A stretch of DNA of 64,000 nt from Siphonodentalium dalli. Taxonomy: Eukaryota; Mollusca; Scaphopoda; Gadilida; Siphonodentaliidae. Numbering within the stretch: the stretch's first letter is position 1; each line of letters begins with the position of its first letter. Below the pieces are notes generated by a model that saw nothing but the letters and a program-made list of their open reading frames with translations, had not been told where the DNA came from and ran no database searches. Positions 57,835-64,000 of the stretch are shown piece after piece. Location: the NCBI GenBank assembly GCA_032622095.1, contig CP136062.1:18973739-19037738 (forward strand), given 5' to 3'. A program made the translations under genes and the position numbers.

Positions 57835-60800
57835 TCTGAGACCATAAAACCACCACATGTGCGTCTTAATATGTACCATAAAACCACCACACGTGCGTCT
57901 TAATATGTACCATAAAACCACCATATGTGCGTCTTAAAATGTACCATGAAACCACCACATGTGCGTCTTAAAATGTACCATAAAACCACCATATGTGCGT
58001 CTTAAAATGTACCATTAAACCACAACATGTACGTCTTAAAATGTACCATTAAACCACCACATGTACGTCTTAAAATGTACCATAACACCACCATATGTGC
58101 GTCTTAATATGTACCATGAAACCACCATATGTGCGTCTTAATATGTACCATAACACCACCATATGTGCGTCTTAATAAGTACCAAAAAACCACCACATGT
58201 GCGTCTTAATATGTACCATAAAACCACCACATGTGCGTCTTAATATGTACCATAAAACCACCATATGTGCGGCTTAAAATGTACCATGAAACCACCACAT
58301 GTGCGTCTTAATATGTACCATAAAACCACCATATGTGCGTCTTAAAATGTACCATGAAACCACAACATGTACGTCTTAAAATGTGCCATGAAACCACCAC
58401 ATGTACATCTTAATATGTACCATAAAACAACCACACGTACGTCTTAATATGTACCATAAAACCACCACATGTACGTCTTAATATGTACCATAAAACCACC
58501 ATATGTGCGTCTTAAAATGTACCATGAAACCACAACATGTACGTCTTAAAATGTGCCATGAAACCACCACATGTACATCTTAATATGTACCATAAAACAA
58601 CCACACGTACGTCTTAATATGTACCATAAAACCACCACATGTACGTCTTAATATGTACCATAAAACCAACACATGTACGTCTTAACATGTACCATAAAAC
58701 AACCACACGTACGTCTTAATATGTACCATAAAACCACCACATGTACGTATTAATATGTACCATAAAACCACCACATGTACGTCTTAATATGTACCATAAA
58801 ACCACCACATGTACGTCTTAATATGTACCATAAAACCACCATATGTGCGGCTAAAAATGTACCATGAAACCACCACATGTGCGTCTTAATATGTACCATA
58901 AAACCAACACATGTACGCCTTAATATGAACCATAAAACCAACACATGTACGTCTTAATATGTACCATAAAACCAACACATGTACGCCTTAATATGAACCA
59001 TAAAACCAACACATGTACGTCTTAACATGTACCATAAAACAACCACATGTACGTCTTAATATGTACCATAAAACCACCACATGTACGCCTTAATATGTAC
59101 CATAAAACCAACACATGTACGTCTTAACATGTACCATAAAACAACCACATGTACGTCTTAACATGTACCATAAAACCACCACATGTACGTCTTAATATGT
59201 ACCATAAAACCACCACATGGACGTCTTAATATGTACCATAAACCACCACATGGACGTCTTAATATGTACCATAAAATCACCATATTGACGTCTTATTATG
59301 TACCATAAAACCACCACATGTACGTCTTAATATGCATCATAAAACAACCAAATGTACGTCTTAAAATGTACCATAAAACAACCACACGTACGTCTTAATA
59401 TGTACCATAAAACCATCACATGTACGTCTTAATATGTACCATAAAATCACCATATTGACGTCTTAATATGTACCATAAAACCACCACATGGACGTCTTAA
59501 TATGTACCATAAAATCACCATATTGACGTCTTAATATGTACCATAAAACCACCACATGTACGTCTTAATATGTACCATAAAACCACCACATGGACGTCTT
59601 AATATGTACCATAAAATCACCATATTGACGTCTTAATATGTACCATAAAACCACCACATGTACGTCTTAATATGTACCATAAAACCACCATATTGACGTC
59701 TTAATATGTACCATAAAACCACCATATTGACGTCTTAATATGTACCATAAAATCACCATATTGACGTCTTAATATGTACCATAAAACCACCATATTGACG
59801 TCTTAATATGTACCATAAAACCACCACATGTACGCCTTAATATGTACCATAAAACCACCACATGGACGTCTTAATATGTACCATAAAATCACCATATTGA
59901 CGTCTTAATATGTACCATTAAACCACCACATGTACGTCTTAATATGTACCATAAAACCACCACATGGACGTCTTAATATCTACCATAAAATCACCATATT
60001 GACGTCTTAATATGTACCATAAAACCACCACATGTACGTCTTAATATGTACCATAAAACCACCACATGTACGTCTTAATATGTACCATAAAACCACCATA
60101 TTGACGTCTTAATATGTACCATAAAATCACCATATTGACGTCTTAATATGTACCATAAAACCACCATATTGACGTCTTAATATGTACCATAAAACCACCA
60201 TATTGACGTCTTAATATGTACCATAAAATCACCATATTGACGTCTTAATATGTACCATAAAACCACCACATGGACGTCTTAATATGTACCATAAAATCAC
60301 CATATTGACGTCTTAATATGTACCATAAAACAACCACATGTACGTCTTAATATGTACCATAAAACCACCACATGGACGTCTTAATATGTACCATAAAATC
60401 ACCATATTGACGTCTTAATATGTACCATAAAACCACCACATGTACGTCTTAATATGTACCATAAAACCACCACATGTACGTCTTAATATGTACCATAAAA
60501 CCGCCATATTGACGTCTTAATATGTACCATAAAATCACCATATTGACGTCTTAATATGTACCATAAAACCACCATATTGACGTCTTAATATGTACCATAA
60601 AACCACCATATTGACGTCTTAATATGTACCATAAAATCACCATATTGACGTCTTAATATGTACCATAAAACCAACACATGTACGTCTTAACATGTACCAT
60701 AAAACAACCACACGTACGTCTTAATATGTACCATAAAACCACCACATGTACGTATTAATATGTACCATAAAACCACCACATGTACGTCTTAATATGTACC

Positions 60801-63800
60801 ATAAAACCACCACATGTACGTCTTAATATGTACCATAAAATCACCATATTGACGTCTTAATATGTACCATAAAACCACCACATGGACGTCTTAATATGTA
60901 CCATAAAATCACCATATTGACGTCTTAATATGTACCATAAAACAACCACATGTACGTCTTAATATGTACCATAAAACCACCACATGGACGTCTTAATATG
61001 TACCATAAAATCACCATATTGACGTCTTAATATGTACCATAAAACCACCACATGTACGTCTTAATATGTACCATAAAACCACCACATGTACGTCTTAATA
61101 TGTACCATAAAACCACCATATTGACGTCTTAATATGTACCATAAAATCACCATATTGACGTCTTAATATGTACCATAAAACCACCATATTGACGTCTTAA
61201 TATGTACCATAAAACCACCATATTGACGTCTTAATATGTACCATAAAATCACCATATTGACGTCTTAATATGTACCATAAAACCAACACATGTACGTCTT
61301 AACATGTACCATAAAACAACCACACGTACGTCTTAATATGTACCATAAAACCACCACATGTACGTATTAATATGTACCATAAAACCACCACATGTACGTC
61401 TTAATATGTACCATAAAACCACCACATGTACGTCTTAATATGTACCATAAAACAACCACATGTACGTCTTAATATGTACCATAAAACCACCACATGTACG
61501 TCTTAATATGTACCATAAAACCACCATATGTGCGGCTAAAAATGTACCATGAAACCACCACATGTGCGTCTTAATATGTACCATAAAACCAACACATGTA
61601 CGCCTTAATATGAACCATAAAACCAACACATGTACGTCTTAATATGTACCATAAAACCAACACATGTACGCCTTAATATGAACCATAAAACCAACACATG
61701 TACGTCTTAACATGTACCATAAAACCACCACAAGGACGTCTTAATATGTACCATAAAATCACCATATTGACGTCTTAATATGTACCATAAAACCACCACA
61801 TGTACGTCTTAATATGTACCATAAAACCACCACATGTACGTCTTAATATGTACCATAAAACCACCATATTGACGTCTTAATATGTACCATAAAATCACCA
61901 TATTGACGTCTTAATATGTACCATAAAACCAACACATGTACGTCTTAATAATTACCATAAAACCACCACATGGACGTCTTAATATGTACCATAAAATCAC
62001 CATATTGACGTCTTAATATGTACCATAAAACCACCACATGTACGTCTTAATATGAACCATAAAACCAACACATGTACGTCTTAATATGTACCATAAATCC
62101 ACCACATGTACGTCTTAATATGTTCCATAAAACAACCAAATGTACGTCTTAATATGTACCATAAAACCACCATATGTACGTCTTAATATGTACCATAAAA
62201 CCACCACATGTACGTCTTAATATGTACCATAAAACTACCACATTGACGTCTTAATATGTGCTTGTATGTATTCTATACCATAAAACCACCATATGTACGT
62301 CTTAATATGTACCATAAAACCACCACATGTACGTCTTAACATGTACCATAAACCACCATATGTACCTCTTAATATGTACCATAACACCACTACATGTACG
62401 TCTTAATATGTACCATAAAATCACCACATTGACGTCTTAATATGTATCATAAAACCACCACATGTACGTCTTAATATGTATCATAAAACAACCACATGTA
62501 CGTCTTAAAATGTACCATAAAACCACTACATATACGTCTTAATATGTACCATAAAACCACCACATGTACGTCTTAATATGTACCATAAAACCACCACATG
62601 TACGTCTTAACATGTACCATAAAACCATCACATGTACGTCTTAATATGTACCATAAAACCACCACATGTACGTCTTAATATGTACCATAAAACAACCACA
62701 TGTACGTCTTAATATGTACCATAAAACCACCACATGTACGTCTTAACATGTACCATAAAACAACCACATGTACGCCTTAATATGTACCATAAAACCACCA
62801 CATGTACGCCTTAATAATTACCATAAAACTACCACATGTACGCCTTAATATGTACCATAAAATCACCATATTGACGTCTTAATATGTACCATAAAACAAC
62901 CAAATGTACGTCTTAATATGTACCATAAAACTACCACATTGACGTCTTAATATGTGCTTGTATGTATTCTATACCATAAAACCACCATATGTACGTCTTA
63001 ATATGTACCATAAATCCACTACATATACGTCTTAATATGTACCATAAAACCACCACATGTACGTCTTAATATGTACCATAAAACAACCACATTGACGTCT
63101 TAATATGTGCTTGTATGTATTCTATACCATAAAACCACCATATGTACGTCTTAATATGTACCATAAAACTACCACATTGACGTCTTAATATGTGCTTGTA
63201 TGTATTCTATACCATAAAACCACCATATGTACGTCTTAATATGTACCATAAATCCACTACATATACGTCTTAATATGTACCATAAAACCACCACATGTAC
63301 GTCTTAATATGTACCATAAAACAACCAAATGTACGTCTTAATATGTACCATAAAACCATCACATGTACGTCTTAATATGTACCATAAAACCACCATATGT
63401 ACGTCTTAATATGTACCATAAAACTACCACATTGACGTCTTAATATGTGCTTGTATGTATTCTATACCATAAAACCACCATATGTACGTCTTAATATGTA
63501 CCATAAATCCACTACATATACGTCTTAATATGTACCATAAAACCACCACATGTACGTCTTAATATGTACCATAAAACCACCACATGTACGTCTTAACATG
63601 TACCATAAAACAACCACACGTACGCCTTAATATGTACCATAAAACCACCACATGTACGTCTTAACATGTACCATAAAACAACCACACGTACGCCTTAATA
63701 TGTACCATAAAACCACCACATGTACGTCTTAATATGTACCATAAAACCATCACATGTACGTCTTAATATGTACCATAAAACTACCACATGTACGTCTTAA

Positions 63801-64000
63801 TATGTACCATAAAACTACCACATTGACGTCTTAATATGTGCTTGTATGTATTCTATACCATAAAACCACCATATGTACGTCTTAATATGTACCATAAAAT
63901 CACCATATTGACGTCTTAATATGTACCATAAAACCACCACATGTACGCCTTAATATGTACCATAAAACAACCACATGTACGTCTTAATATGTACCATAAA
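57835..64000. repeat. 34-bp satellite running off the window end
   Basis: About 180 units of 34 bp (accataaaaccaccacatgt, acgtcttaatatgt). Variant classes are spatially clustered: atgtgcgtctt on the left (57.8-58.4 kb), atattgacg and acatggacg in the middle (59.2-62.0 kb), and units with a tgcttgtatgtattctatac insertion on the right (62259, 62954, 63106, 63191, 63446, 63831). A block with the rare gtgcggctaaaaatgt variant recurs 2685 bp apart (about 58847 and 61532), showing segmental duplication within the array. The two identical-looking 64-codon minus frames come from that duplication. No gene. Confidence 0.95.

Overview
The window is eukaryotic, most likely from a marine invertebrate; this is inferred from content and the species is not identifiable. 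It is AT-rich and intron-bearing. By my estimate about 45% of it is tandem minisatellite or satellite DNA, and most of the rest is transposon-derived. There is no operon structure, no bacterial gene, no CRISPR array and no convincing tRNA or rRNA gene.

The only cellular gene I can support is a fragment of an animal-type lipoxygenase on the minus strand. I recovered six exons by homology, splice sites and phase: 50403-50359, 43368-43240, 40226-40129, 29707-29578, 19431-19336 and 11011-10894. The first five join into 498 nt, exactly 166 codons, with compatible intron phases throughout. The 5' part (PLAT domain) and the C-terminal part (remaining iron ligands) were not seen and may lie outside the window. 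The exon expected between 19336 and 11011, which should carry the HxxxxH iron-binding motif, was not found.

The most striking observation is that three minisatellites are repeats of the gene's own splice junctions. They are a 29-bp array continuing from the donor at 43240, a 31-bp array (about 78 units) continuing from the donor at 19336, and a 41-bp array (about 47 units) built from the acceptor and first exon bases at 11011. A fourth array (16185-16825) repeats a consensus donor (CAG|GTAAG) on the gene strand. A fifth (58 bp, 9 kb) starts about 25 bp from the donor at 29578.

Layout: 1-5640 is a LINE (minus strand; ORF2 cut by the window edge) whose ORF1 is split by a 1264-bp TIR element with an 8-bp target duplication. 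5.8-14 kb holds several hairpin-terminated elements and the 41-bp array. 14-20 kb holds splice-like arrays and exon 5. 20.5-29.6 kb is the 58-bp satellite. 29.6-35 kb holds exon 4, AT-rich repeats and the 43/57-bp array. 35-43.4 kb holds hairpins, a foldback element inside a 19-bp array, and exons 3 and 2. 44-50.4 kb holds a 355-bp trimer, paired 67-bp palindromes, MITE-like elements and exon 1. 51-52.3 kb is a 39-bp array. 52.35-57.15 kb is a giant inverted-repeat element. 57.8 kb to the end is a 34-bp satellite that runs off the window.

Most long open frames are artefacts of stop-free repeat units and are not annotated as genes.
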